Shown: piece after piece, positions 1 to 10,300 of the stretch | Layout: each line of letters opens with the position of its first letter | How positions within the stretch are numbered: position 1 is the first letter of the stretch | Source: CAZZCN01 sp964652975 | Lineage (GTDB): Bacteria; Bacillota; Clostridia; Saccharofermentanales; UBA5734 | Direction: 5' to 3' | Length of the DNA stretch: 15,101 nucleotides | Assembly (NCBI GenBank): GCA_964652975.1 | Contig: CAZZCN010000065.1 | Coordinates: 1-15,101 of the forward strand | Translations under genes and position numbers: made by a program | Notes under the pieces: generated by a model | The model's input: only the letters and a program-made list of their open reading frames with translations | Told to the model about the DNA's origin: nothing | The model's database searches: none

Positions 1-23
1 GCAAATAATATATTATAAAATCG

Positions 24-29
24 AGGTGA
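24..29 (+). promoter_or_regulatory. Ribosome binding site that decides the start of the first gene
   Basis: The hexamer AGGTGA sits 5 bases before the TTG at 35. A longer reading would start at the GTG at 26, but that GTG lies inside this Shine-Dalgarno sequence, so translation most likely begins at TTG 35. No promoter can be judged because only about 23 bases precede it in the window. Confidence 0.7.
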
Positions 30-34
30 TAGAG

Positions 35-1354
35 TTGTCATTTAAGTATAATAATCTTGAAGAGCTAAAAATTAGAATTGATGAATTGGGTGTCAATATT
101 CCTGTTTCTTCAAAGACGGAAGCTTTATTTGAAGCTTGTGATTTATATGGGAAAACATCAAAAAACAGAATCCTATTTCAGCCTATGGAGGGCTGTGACG
201 GAACATTTTCTGGAAGTCCGGACAGTTTAACTTATTTGCGATATGAAAGCTTTGCTAAAAGTGGAGCAGGTATCATTTGGTTTGAGGCTGTTAGTATAAC
301 AGAGGATGGCAGAGCTAATCCAAGACAGCTTTGGATCAATGGTGAGAATGTAGAAGATTATAAAAGAATTGTTGAAAAAATAAAAAAAGATTGTTTTGCA
401 AAGAATAACTTTTATCCGATTGTCATCATGCAGGCAACCCATTCGGGAAGATACGCAAGGCCACACGGAAAGCCTAATCCGATAATTGCTTATAATAATC
501 CTTTATTTGAAAAAGACAATCCCATTGATAAAAGTAATATCATAACGGATGAAAGACTTGAATTTTTGGAAACACAATATGCCAAAGCCGCTTATTGGGC
601 GAAAAAAGCCGGTTTTGACGGAATTGATATAAAATGTTGTCACAGGTATTTAGCCAGTGAGCTTTTATCGGCATTCACAAGGGAAGGCAGATATGGTGGA
701 AGCTTTGAAAACAGAACAAGATTTTTGCTTAATTCTGTAAAGGCTGCAAAAGCTGAGGAAACAAAGGAATTTTTTATTACTGTAAGGCTTAATGCATATG
801 ATGGTTTTCCCTATCCTTATGGTTTTGGTGTTTTAGATGACAATTCTCTAATTCCTAACTACAGTGAACCTTTAAAACTTTGTGAGATTTTACACAAGCA
901 AAATAATATTGAGTTAATAAATATTACAATAGGAAATCCGTATGTCAATCCGCATGTAAACCGTCCTTATGATGTGGGTTCCTATATTCCAAATGAGGAA
1001 CCTTTAATAGGGGTAGAAAGAATTTTAAATGCGGCAAGGACGATAAAAAAAAGCATACCGGACTTAAAGGTTGTTTGTTCAGGGATAAGTTATTTAAGAC
1101 AATTTGCCCCGAACATTGTATCTGCTTTGCTTGAAAACAATGAGATTGATTTTGCAGGATTTGGCAGAATGACGTTTGCTTTTCCGGAATTTGTAAGTGA
1201 ATTAAAGCAAATGGGAAGCCTTTCAGCAAATAAAAGCTGTATCACCTGCGGAAAATGCACCGAACTGATGAGAGCAGGTACTGTTTCGGGGTGTGTTATA
1301 AGAAACCAAAAAACTTACATGCAATATTATAAAGATTTTGTTTTGAATAAATAA
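35..1354 (+). CDS. Old Yellow Enzyme-family NADH:flavin oxidoreductase with Fe-S cysteine motif
   Basis: A cytosolic flavoenzyme of the OYE (NADH:flavin oxidoreductase / 2,4-dienoyl-CoA reductase) family, 439 residues from TTG 35. Members hold FMN in a TIM barrel and reduce activated C=C bonds. The family signature region around residues 200-225 is clear (RYGGSFENRTRF). The flavin/phosphate-side arginines are probably R251 (TVRLNAYDG) and R378 (GFGRM). C402, C405, C408 and C420 (C-x2-C-x2-C-x11-C) resemble the 4Fe-4S site of dienoyl-CoA reductase and trimethylamine dehydrogenase relatives, though there the spacing is usually C-x2-C-x3-C. The protein ends soon after this motif, so the C-terminal FAD/NAD(P) domain of the long relatives is absent and electrons must come from another source or directly from NAD(P)H. 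Where YqjM-like enzymes have H-x-x-H, this one has K200-x-x-H203. The SDR gene follows after 41 bases, suggesting an operon. The exact substrate is unknown. Confidence 0.88.
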   Translation: MSFKYNNLEELKIRIDELGVNIPVSSKTEALFEACDLYGKTSKNRILFQPMEGCDGTFSGSPDSLTYLRYESFAKSGAGIIWFEAVSITEDGRANPRQLWINGENVEDYKRIVEKIKKDCFAKNNFYPIVIMQATHSGRYARPHGKPNPIIAYNNPLFEKDNPIDKSNIITDERLEFLETQYAKAAYWAKKAGFDGIDIKCCHRYLASELLSAFTREGRYGGSFENRTRFLLNSVKAAKAEETKEFFITVRLNAYDGFPYPYGFGVLDDNSLIPNYSEPLKLCEILHKQNNIELINITIGNPYVNPHVNRPYDVGSYIPNEEPLIGVERILNAARTIKKSIPDLKVVCSGISYLRQFAPNIVSALLENNEIDFAGFGRMTFAFPEFVSELKQMGSLSANKSCITCGKCTELMRAGTVSGCVIRNQKTYMQYYKDFVLNK

Positions 1355-1384
1355 ATACTTTATTTACATTTTATTAAATGAAAC

Positions 1385-1389
1385 AGAGG
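1385..1389 (+). promoter_or_regulatory. Ribosome binding site choosing ATG 1396 for the SDR gene
   Basis: AGAGG lies 6 bases before ATG 1396. In-frame ATGs at 1378 and 1390 have no comparable site upstream, so a start at 1396 is preferred. It places the Rossmann glycine motif at residue 10, as is usual for this family. Confidence 0.65.
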
Positions 1390-1395
1390 ATGGTT

Positions 1396-2169
1396 ATGGA
1401 TAAGAAGATAGCGATTATTACAGGTTCAAGACAGGGTATAGGGCTTGCCTGTGCAAAAAAACTGGCACAGGAGGGTTATTTTATAATAGTTTCAGATATT
1501 GTAGAAATGGAAAACGCAGCTGAGGCTATTCAAAGCATAAAAAATATTTCGGACTGTGAATATATAAAATGTGATATATCCGATGCTGTGCAAAGAGAAA
1601 ATTTATTTGAAAAAGTTGTTGGCAATTATGGAAGAATAGATGTCTTAGTCAATAATGCCGGTGTTGCACTTGAAAAAAGAATGGATATTCTTGAAACAAC
1701 CGAGGCAAGCTTTGACAGATTAATAAGAATTAATTTAAAAGGTACATTTTTCATGTGTCAATTAGCGGCACAAAAAATGATTCAACTAAAAGAAAAGAAT
1801 TGTGAAAACTACAATCCAAGAATTGTTAATATTTCTTCGATATCTGCTTATACATCATCAATTTCAAGGGGGGAATACTGTATATCAAAAGCAGGCATAT
1901 CAATGACAACCATGCTATTTGCAGACAGACTTGCCGAATACAACATTCCTGTTTTTGAGGTCAGACCGGGTATAATACTTACAGAAATGACGCAGGCTGT
2001 CAAGGATAAATACGAAAAACTAATTAATGAAGGAATTACCCCCGTTAAGAGATTTGGATTGCCTGTTGATGTGGCAAATTGTGTCGCTTCAGCTTGCAGC
2101 GGACTGCTGGATTTTTCGACAGGACAAGTTCTAAATGCCGACGGCGGATTCAGCATCAGAAGACTTTGA
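1396..2169 (+). CDS. Short-chain dehydrogenase/reductase (FabG-like, classical SDR)
   Basis: A cytosolic NAD(P)(H)-dependent oxidoreductase of the classical SDR family, 257 residues from ATG 1396, the normal family length. The cofactor motif T-G-x3-G-x-G is at residues 9-16 (G10, G14, G16). NNAG is at 86-89, N113 falls in INLKG, and the catalytic set is S148, Y161 and K165 (YxxxK). The C-terminus shows the usual NADGGF ending. Such enzymes interconvert an alcohol and a ketone. Automatic annotation would probably say 3-oxoacyl-ACP reductase, but no fatty-acid genes are nearby. Its place between an OYE enzyme and a fumarate-reductase-type flavoprotein points to a catabolic or reductive role on the same small molecule. 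The next gene starts 15 bases after the stop. Cofactor preference and substrate cannot be read from the sequence. Confidence 0.9.
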   Translation: MDKKIAIITGSRQGIGLACAKKLAQEGYFIIVSDIVEMENAAEAIQSIKNISDCEYIKCDISDAVQRENLFEKVVGNYGRIDVLVNNAGVALEKRMDILETTEASFDRLIRINLKGTFFMCQLAAQKMIQLKEKNCENYNPRIVNISSISAYTSSISRGEYCISKAGISMTTMLFADRLAEYNIPVFEVRPGIILTEMTQAVKDKYEKLINEGITPVKRFGLPVDVANCVASACSGLLDFSTGQVLNADGGFSIRRL

Positions 2170-2174
2170 TTTTT

Positions 2175-2180
2175 GGAGGA
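2175..2180 (+). promoter_or_regulatory. Ribosome binding site of the FAD flavoprotein gene
   Basis: GGAGGA lies 4 bases before ATG 2185. A longer in-frame start at TTG 2173 would overlap this Shine-Dalgarno sequence and is therefore unlikely. The site begins 5 bases after the SDR stop codon, which fits translation from one mRNA. Confidence 0.8.
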
Positions 2181-2184
2181 TATT

Positions 2185-4149
2185 ATGCGTCAAGAAAAAA
2201 AAGCAATAAATGGAATTAACCCTGTTGTGTGGTCGCTTGACACGCTGATTATTGGCTCTGGCTGTGCAGGATTTAATGCGGCTGACTGGCTATATACATA
2301 TAATAGAAAGGATGTTGCAATTTTAACAGAGGGAATTAATAAAGGAACATCAAGAAATACGGGAAGCGACAAGCAAACCTATTATAAGCTTTCATTGGCA
2401 TCGGACGGAGCTGACTGTGTTTATGAAATGGCAAAAACACTATTTGATGGCGGTGCGGTTAACGGCGATATTGCCTTAACGGAAGCCGCTTGCTCGGTAA
2501 AATCATTTATTAAACTGTCATTATTGGGAGTGCCATTCCCTGTAAACGAATATGGAGAATTTATCGGGTATAAAACGGACCACGACCCAAGACAGAGGGC
2601 TACATCAGCAGGCCCGCTGACTTCAAAATATATGACCGAAGCACTTGAAAGATCTGTAAAATCGAAAAACATTAAGATATTTGACAATATGCAAGTGGCA
2701 AAACTGCTTGTTATTGATAATAAGATCTATGGTTTGTTAGCTTTTGATCTGGCAAAAATGAATGAAGAAAATTATGGCTTGACGATTTTTATTGCAAATA
2801 ACATTATAATGGCGACCGGCGGTCCTGCTGCTGTTTACCAAACCTCAGTATACCCTGAAAGTCAAAGTGGTGGGACAGGGTTGGCTATAAATGAGGGAGC
2901 TTTGTGCTGCAATCTTAATGAGTGGCAGTACGGAATAGCATCTATTAAATTTCGCTGGAATTTATCCGGAACCTACCAACAGGTTTTGCCACGCTATATT
3001 TCGGTTGACAAAAATGGTAATGAAAAAGAATTTTTAAGAGAATATTTTGATGATGACTTTAAATTGTTGGATATGGTATTTTTAAAGGGTTACCAATGGC
3101 CTTTTGATACTGCTAAAATAAATGGTTCCTCAATTATTGATATCATAATTCATAACGAAATTGTAAATAAGGGCAACAGGGTTTTTATGGATTTCACACA
3201 TGAACCGTCAGGTTTAGAAAATGGTTTTGACAAGCTATCCTCTGAAACCTATAGTTATTTAAAAAATTCAAATGCCTTGCTTTCTTTGCCGATAAAACGT
3301 CTTGAAAAAATGAATATAAAAGCTATTGAATTATATAAGAGCCACAATATTGATTTGTATAATGAACCTTTGGAAATTGCAATTTGTGCACAGCATTGCA
3401 ATGGCGGAATAGATGTGAATGCTAATTGGCAAAGTTCTGTCGAAGGGCTTTATGCTGTCGGTGAAGCATCTGGTACATTTGGAATTTACAGACCGGGAGG
3501 AAGCGCTCTTAATTCAGCTCAGGTGGGAAGCATGCGTTCTGCCGAGCATATTGCTACAACAACCGAAGAAGATGAACCGAACCTGGATTTTGCCTTGAAC
3601 ATTTGTAGCAACAGCATAGATAACTTTATAAACGAAATAAAAAGCATATTAAACAACAAAAACGTTTCCGGCGATTTTAAAGACGATTTAATAAAGGCAC
3701 AGAAAATAATGACCAAAAATGCCGCACATTTAAGGAATGAATATCAAATAGAAAATGCTTTAACCGAAATAACCAACATAGAAAACAATATAAAAAACAG
3801 CGTTATGAATTCAATATATGACATTGCGGATTATTTTAATATTTTAAGTACTTTGGCAACTCAAAAAGCAGTGCTAAATGCAATGCTCAAAGCTGCTCAA
3901 ACAAGCAAAAGCAGAGGTTCCGGACTGGTGTTAGACAATGATGGTTTTGAAATTTCCGAGCATTTATCAAAATTCAAATATTCTCCTGAAAAAACAGAAT
4001 TTAAAAATGCTCAATTTATAACAGAATTTAAGGATAAATATTTTAATACAGTTGTCAGAAAAGTCCGTCCAATTCCAACTGCAGATAATTGGTTTGAAAA
4101 TGTATGGAATGATTTTAATAAACGAAATGAAAAGATTTTTTCAAGATAA
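2185..4149 (+). CDS. FAD-dependent oxidoreductase, fumarate reductase/succinate dehydrogenase flavoprotein family
   Basis: A 654-residue flavoprotein from ATG 2185. The N-terminal dinucleotide fold is G24-x-G26-x-x-G29 (IIGSGCAGFNAADWL). A conserved region near residues 135-150 (DHDPRQRATSAG) precedes the capping-domain region. H404 in H-C-N-G-G and R436 in Y-R-P-G-G-S-A-L-N-S match by position the substrate-binding His and Arg of flavocytochrome fumarate reductases. GLYAVGEASG supplies the late FAD contact. A mostly helical C-terminal part (about 465-654) recalls the helical domain of SdhA/FrdA/AprA. There is no signal peptide and no heme or Fe-S motif, and no iron-sulfur or membrane-anchor subunit gene is adjacent, so it is probably a soluble reductase or dehydrogenase rather than a respiratory complex subunit. 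Relatives act on fumarate, urocanate, cinnamates, ketosteroids or isoflavone derivatives; the substrate here is unknown. It closes the redox trio. Confidence 0.85.
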   Translation: MRQEKKAINGINPVVWSLDTLIIGSGCAGFNAADWLYTYNRKDVAILTEGINKGTSRNTGSDKQTYYKLSLASDGADCVYEMAKTLFDGGAVNGDIALTEAACSVKSFIKLSLLGVPFPVNEYGEFIGYKTDHDPRQRATSAGPLTSKYMTEALERSVKSKNIKIFDNMQVAKLLVIDNKIYGLLAFDLAKMNEENYGLTIFIANNIIMATGGPAAVYQTSVYPESQSGGTGLAINEGALCCNLNEWQYGIASIKFRWNLSGTYQQVLPRYISVDKNGNEKEFLREYFDDDFKLLDMVFLKGYQWPFDTAKINGSSIIDIIIHNEIVNKGNRVFMDFTHEPSGLENGFDKLSSETYSYLKNSNALLSLPIKRLEKMNIKAIELYKSHNIDLYNEPLEIAICAQHCNGGIDVNANWQSSVEGLYAVGEASGTFGIYRPGGSALNSAQVGSMRSAEHIATTTEEDEPNLDFALNICSNSIDNFINEIKSILNNKNVSGDFKDDLIKAQKIMTKNAAHLRNEYQIENALTEITNIENNIKNSVMNSIYDIADYFNILSTLATQKAVLNAMLKAAQTSKSRGSGLVLDNDGFEISEHLSKFKYSPEKTEFKNAQFITEFKDKYFNTVVRKVRPIPTADNWFENVWNDFNKRNEKIFSR

Positions 4150-4295
4150 TATAAGATCATTCAATAGAGAACTTACAGTTGTTTACAAAAAGGCTTAGGG
4201 CTTGGTAAATATTAAATGGAGTGATAGGAAGTCAAGCATTCATCAGGTAGAAAATCTATAGGAGAACATTCCACGCAAATTATGATATATTTCCA

Positions 4296-4324
4296 TTTTA
4301 AAACCAAGGCAAATTATTTATAAT
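4296..4324 (+). promoter_or_regulatory. Candidate sigma-A promoter for the secreted enzyme gene
   Basis: A perfect TATAAT at 4319-4324 has a weak -35 candidate TTTTAA at 4296-4301, spaced 17 bases. Initiation would fall near 4331, giving a 5' leader of about 64 bases before the GTG start. In such AT-rich DNA a chance TATAAT is likely. The weak -35 would suit an activator-dependent promoter, in keeping with a locus that also encodes a two-component kinase. Confidence 0.3.
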
Positions 4325-4348
4325 AGAATTGGTGATCTATAATTAAAT

Positions 4349-4366
4349 ATTGATTGTGAATTGATT
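4349..4366 (+). repeat. Short direct repeats ATTGATT upstream of the secreted enzyme gene
   Basis: ATTGATT occurs at 4349-4355 and again at 4360-4366, an 11-base period (about one helix turn), downstream of the candidate promoter and 28 bases before the GTG start. AraC-type response regulators that pair with YesM kinases often bind direct repeats, but these are short and AT-rich and may be chance. Confidence 0.2.
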
Positions 4367-4394
4367 ATTTTGTGTTTTAAGAAAGGGTGAGAAA

Positions 4395-7300
4395 GTGATA
4401 ATTTTAAAGAAATATAAAAGAATTGTAAGTTTAATTACGGTAATATCTATTTTGTTAACTAATTTATCGCCTGTATCTATATATGCAGATTCGTCATCTG
4501 AAGTTTTATATTTTAATTATTACGAAGCAGCGGGGATGAGTGCATTTAGGGATATGTGGAATGTTCCGGTTGTTGCTTCCGAAAACGGAATGACTGTATC
4601 TGTTAGTAAATCAAGCAATGGAACAGCTGACAGCGCGGTATGGTCGCCAAGCACAAGAGGGGCAAAAAACGGTTCTTTGGTTTTTGATGCAGTGAACAGA
4701 AATCTCCTGGTTCGTTTTCCGGGATTTAGCAACGAAATTGTTTCGCTTCTTGCCCAAGGTAAAAATATTGATAAGATTGAACTTGTTATCCCTTACAGAG
4801 ATACTGAACTTTGGCCTGAAAAATACAATGACCCTGCCGGTCTTAGCTTTTTAGGGTCTCAATGGGCTGACAATAAGCCCAATTGGCATGCCAATATTTC
4901 TCCCCTTAGAAAAAGCTGGATATCGGATTCTATAACAGGTCCTACTTATAATGCTGCAATAAACGGAAATGGTTATTGGAAAAAATATGGTGCGGCAGAC
5001 ACAAGCGAGGATAGATTTGACACTGTTTATAATACTGAGGTGTCATATGGAAATCCAAAGGGTACTGTTGATATCACTGAAATGCTAACCAATTCAAAAT
5101 ACGGCAGCAGCTTGGAGTCACGTATTTCCAACATTGAATACAGCGGTTTTATAATTAATAAAGAGGAAACCTATGATATGGCACTTCACACCAGTGGGTA
5201 TGAATGGACGACAGGAAGAGGTCATCAGGGTATTATTATCAATGCACCTAAGTTGAAAATTACTGTCAGTCAAGGATCTGTTGTGAATTTAAACAATAAT
5301 CTTATAACTCCAAATTATTATACGGGTGGAGTTCCAACTGCTGTAGTACCTTCTGCCACGGAATTTCTTGACCTTAAGAATAATTATGGGTTTAATAAAC
5401 CGGCAAGCATGTCGGATTGGCAATGGGCTAAACTTGTAAAACTGATGAATTTAGACGCATCAGCGGCTGACATTTGCTTGCCGCTTACATATGATGATTA
5501 TAAAAAATGGATTGATGATATGCTGGCACGTCCGCCACGCAGTTGGTACGGGTTCGATGCTGCAACCGTTTTGCACAAATATCTTGTTTATGCAAATGCT
5601 CTTCCGGCCCCTGTTCAAGAACACCTGGAAAAGTTTTGGGAATCCTGGCTTATGCCAGACCGTGCTTCCAGTGAGTTTGTAAATGGATATACTGATTCAG
5701 CTTCAACAACTGCTTACTATAAAAGCACGCTTGACTGGCGAGGAAATTCCAGCATGTACAGATATTATACAAATTCAATGGGTACTCAGAATTTTAACTA
5801 TACTTCAACAATGTCAACCTTATTAGGCGGGAAAATTATTGGCGATAAGACATTGATTAAGGAAGGAACGTCTGGACTTGAAAATCTTCTTTCCAAAACC
5901 TGGAGTTGGTACGATGGGACAACGCAGGAATCAATAGATCATTATTATTACAGTATATCAATGGAGGCACAGAAAAATTTACGAGACTTCTCACCAACAA
6001 AATACGGGAAAATGTTAGGTCAAAGTTCTCTTGAAAAATCAGTTGAGGAAATTTCATCGCTTTATCATCCAAAAATCAAGAGGTTTGCAAGCCCATCTGG
6101 CAGAACAAATGCTTCTTATCTTATTGCAACGCAGGACGGTTTGCAAGGTATTATTGATTCCATTTCAAAAAAAGACGCATATACCGATTCAAATAATACG
6201 AATGGAACGATTACAGCAGAAAATGCCAACAATATGAAAATATTAGGGCACGATTTTTCTCCTGCTTTGATTGCAGAACAAGCAAAAACAAGTCCGTGGG
6301 CAGCTGAATGGATGAGTGATGTTGTTGATAATAAACAGTTGCCGTTTCGTTCGGTGGAAAAATATAAGATGTGGGGGGCGTATGATTCCAATCCACTTTA
6401 TAAGCGTTCTTATCTTGGAAATAATTATCTTGTTTCAAGCCTTGATGTTTGCAACGGAAATGAAACTGTTCCTGTTTTGGCACAGTGGGTTAGAGATGAT
6501 CAGGATGCAAGCAGTTTTACGGATATAGGAACATTGCTTATCAGAAGCGGTAATAATAAAACTGAGTTTTTAGATACTCAATACCACGGAACCACAACAA
6601 AAAATCCCAATGGTATCATTGGCTCACAGGGTTTAAATCTTGTTACCATGCAAAGCGATAATAAACTTATTTCAGTAGCAAGTCCAACTTCATATTTTGA
6701 AATTCCATCCGGAGGCTTAACTGTTCCGGACACAATCAAGAGCTTGCAAACATCAATTGGATTATTAAACTTTCAAACAAATCCCCAGTGGCAGATTTAT
6801 GTTGACAATCAACTGGTTACATCATATCCATATAATGTCAGCTATGGACAAAAAATCACAATCAAGGACGGAGTCAGCTTTATCGGTATTATTCCTATCA
6901 GTGCCACGAATTTAGGGAGAGATAAAGAGGTAACAATTGAAAAGGTAACCGATTTTACCGAAATGCAAAACAGTAACGGTTATGTGAGAGAAGCATTGAG
7001 AATAAATGCATATATGTTTAAAAACGACAGCGGTGTTTCAAAGTCAAGTCTTTCCACTACGACGGTTGATGAAGCATATGGCGGATTTGTAGTTGAAATG
7101 GGGGACAGCACCGAGTATTCAAGCTTTGACCAGTTTAAAACCAAAATTTTAGGCACAACTCTCACAAGCTCTTTCAACACCTCAACAAAATCAGCGGAGA
7201 TAAGTTATACCAGCGGAACTTCCAACTTGCAAGCCGGAGTAAAAACAAATTTAGCATTAAGTGCTACTTCTACGAGTGTTTTTACTAACAGAAAATTAAA

Positions 7301-10300
7301 CGGAACGGATATTTCACTTGCGAGCGGAATCGACAGAGAAACAGATTTGGCTATTCAAGGAACAACAGGAAATCTATCTAAAAACGGTGTAACTTTAAAA
7401 ACCGGCGGGAGTGTTTCTGCCGAGAAAAATAAAATGGCATATATAATGACTACTCCGGACAGAAATACCTTTAAGACAATTCATCCATTTCCTGAACCGG
7501 TTTATTTTGCCGTAACCGAAAGCTCGGGAATAGAAATAAAAGCCGATAAAAGAGTAGGTTTAGTCAATATCGAGGTCAACAAATCCCAAAATACAGTAAC
7601 CATTGATTATGCAGCAAAGGACCTTGTCAATATGACAAATATGGCAACCTGTATGATGTTAAAGGGATTGAGCAACCCAACGATTATTTATAACGGTAGC
7701 ACGGCAAGCTATACAACCGTAAACAAAAACGGAACAGTGTGGTATGTATTGCAGTTAGACAGCAGTGTTTCAATTCCTGCAACATTAGACCCGTCGGTTG
7801 ATGTTCTAACAGACTTTACAGAGGTTAGTATATCGGGCAGTACTTCAAGCATTGCCGTAAATGCAAGCGTAACACCAACTAAAACAGCCACTTTGAACAA
7901 TTTAACTACAATCAGTCCAACATATACCTATTATACTTCCAATTCATCCGTTGCTACATTCACCTCAGGAACAATCAGAGGAAATTCGGTAGGTGGTGCA
8001 AAAGTATGGGTTGAGGCAACTTATAATGGAAAAACAGTGAAATCAAATGAATTAACCGTAAATGTTACCGGTTCGGTAACCTCCAATATTGCTTATAATA
8101 AACCGGCTGTTATGTCTGAGGCTGTCGGTTGGAGCCATTCTGCAAACTATGCTGTCGATGGTAGTTTTAGCAGCTATGCACAATCAGCGAGCAGTAAGGA
8201 ATGGGATTTGACTGTTGATTCAGGCGGTATTTACAGTGTAAACAAGGTTGTTTATACTCCTGATTATTCATCCTATGCAAAGAAATATAATATAATGCTT
8301 TCTACTGATAATGTTAACTGGGTAACTGTCGCAACAAATAGTAACGGTAACGGCAAAATGGAAACTCACACATTTGCATCAACAAATGCAAGATTTATAA
8401 GGCTGGATGTTACAGAAAGCTTTGCGGAAGGAAACTGGGGACACAGTGTTTTGGAATTTGAAGCATACGGAACATTGGTCCAGTCTGTAAATAAACTTTC
8501 TTCGGTCACGCTATCAGCACAAAACACTTCACTATGTGCTTTTCAATCAACTGCTCTTTCGCTTAGTGGATTGATGCAACAGGGAAATGCAAATCTTACA
8601 AATGCAAAAGTCAATTTCTTTGCGGAGGATTTATCGTATTTCATATTTGATAATAACGGAGGATACACTGTAACGATATCACCAAATAAAACTGTTGCAG
8701 CATCTATAAAAATATGGGCAACTGTTGAGCTGGACAGTGTTGTTATAACTACAAATCAGATTACTATCAACATATCAAGACTTTATCCGGCGGGGCTTAT
8801 GAACCTAGCACTTGACAAGCCCGTAACAACATCAAAAACAACCTATAACGGTTGTGAAGGGAAGTATGCAGTGGATGGAATCTCTGCGTCTAAAGCGCAA
8901 GCGGCTGGAGATTGGTATTTAACGGTGGATTTAGGTTCATTGATGGGTATAAACAACATTAAGGCAAATATTTTATATACTAATAATTATGACTATTATA
9001 TTTCAATTTCAAGTGACGGAACCAATTTTACTCAGTTGGCAAGCGGTACAAATAGAACCACATCCACACAACAAGTTAATTTTGCTACCACAAATGCAAG
9101 GTATGTGCGTTTCTATGCTAATGCAAAAGATGTAACTTACGGACATGGTGTGTCTGAAATTGAAATATATGGAACTCAGTATTCATCAACTCCGGAATTA
9201 AGTTCAATTCAGATGTATAGTATTCCAGGTCAGACAACCTTCAAATATGGTGAAAATTTCAACACGATTTATGGTACAATAAAAGCAACTTACAGCGATG
9301 CAAGTCAAGCAATTATTGATTTATCAACAAATTTATGTAGTGCTCCAAATATGAATATTGTCGGCCCGCAGACTATCACGGTAACATACAACGGTAAAAC
9401 AACATCATATCAAATAAGTGTTTTGCCGGAAAGCAAAATACTTTCAGGGATAGAGGTGGCTATTAAGCCTGACAAAATAACATATAATTTGGATGAAGCT
9501 ATTAATTTGGACGGAGGGATTTTAAGGCTTAGGTATTCTGACGGAACAAGTGTTGGATCTTCAATTGCAAAAGAAATGCTTTATAATTACAGTTTAAATC
9601 AATCGGGGACAAAGACAATCATAGTCAATTACAGAGGGTTTGAATGTAGCTTTAATGTTACTGTAAATGCACAAAATGATGCGAGAATTCTGCAAAGTAT
9701 TTCAATGCTGTATTTTCCAAAAACAGAATATGTAGTAGGACAATTTTTTAAAACTGAAAACGGGCAAATCTTAGCTTCATACAATGATAACACAACGGAT
9801 GTATTTGATATTACAAGCAGTATGTGTTCTTTACCTGATTTGACAACTATAGGAACAAAAGTGGTAGCTGTTACATACAAAGGAAAGCTAACGAATTATA
9901 CAATTAATGTAAATGCACAGCCGACATCCACTAATGTTGCTTTAAACTCAACCGTAAACTTTATGCAAAAGGACATATCGGGACAATATGTTATTAGCAC
10001 GGAATATTGGGGACCGTTATCCTTAGCCGTTGATGGGACTACTTCGACAAGTTTGAAAGGAAAAAGCGGCGGTTGGGATCTTGTATTATCATTTGACAAG
10101 CAATATTATATTGACACAATTAAATACTTTGCCAGCTACGATTTTCCTCAAAATTTTGAATTGTGGTACTCAACAAGCAATACACTGCCTCTTTCGGAAA
10201 GTGCTTGGATTAAAACTGATTTTACCTATATGTCAACTAATCCCGTGATTTTTACTAATGTTTATATACTGGCAAAGCATATAAAATTTCGAATAATTGA

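Larger units (their letters stand above)
4150..4394 (+). other. Intergenic spacer between redox trio and secreted-enzyme gene
   Basis: 245 bases without a credible gene. No rho-independent terminator is visible after the flavoprotein stop; the nearest candidate, a short A/T-only palindrome around 4131-4144 at the gene end, has no GC stem. The stretch contains a candidate sigma-A promoter and a pair of short direct repeats (listed separately). It probably separates two transcription units, though readthrough is possible. Confidence 0.5.

Noticed and set aside
26..34. GTG 26 as the start of the first gene
   Set aside because: It lies inside the AGGTGA ribosome binding site that fits TTG 35, so the longer start is unlikely.
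2173..2184. TTG 2173 as the start of the flavoprotein gene
   Set aside because: It overlaps the GGAGGA site correctly spaced for ATG 2185.
4131..4144. Possible terminator at the end of the flavoprotein gene
   Set aside because: The short palindrome is nearly all A/T, lies within the coding end and lacks a GC stem, so it would not form a stable terminator hairpin.
2185..4149. Subunit of a true succinate dehydrogenase/fumarate reductase complex
   Set aside because: No iron-sulfur or membrane-anchor subunit gene is adjacent, and the flanking genes are OYE and SDR enzymes.
6116..6483. Minus-strand and alternate-frame open stretches inside the secreted enzyme gene
   Set aside because: They lack ribosome binding sites and recognisable domains and overlap a long, continuous coding frame with clear modules.
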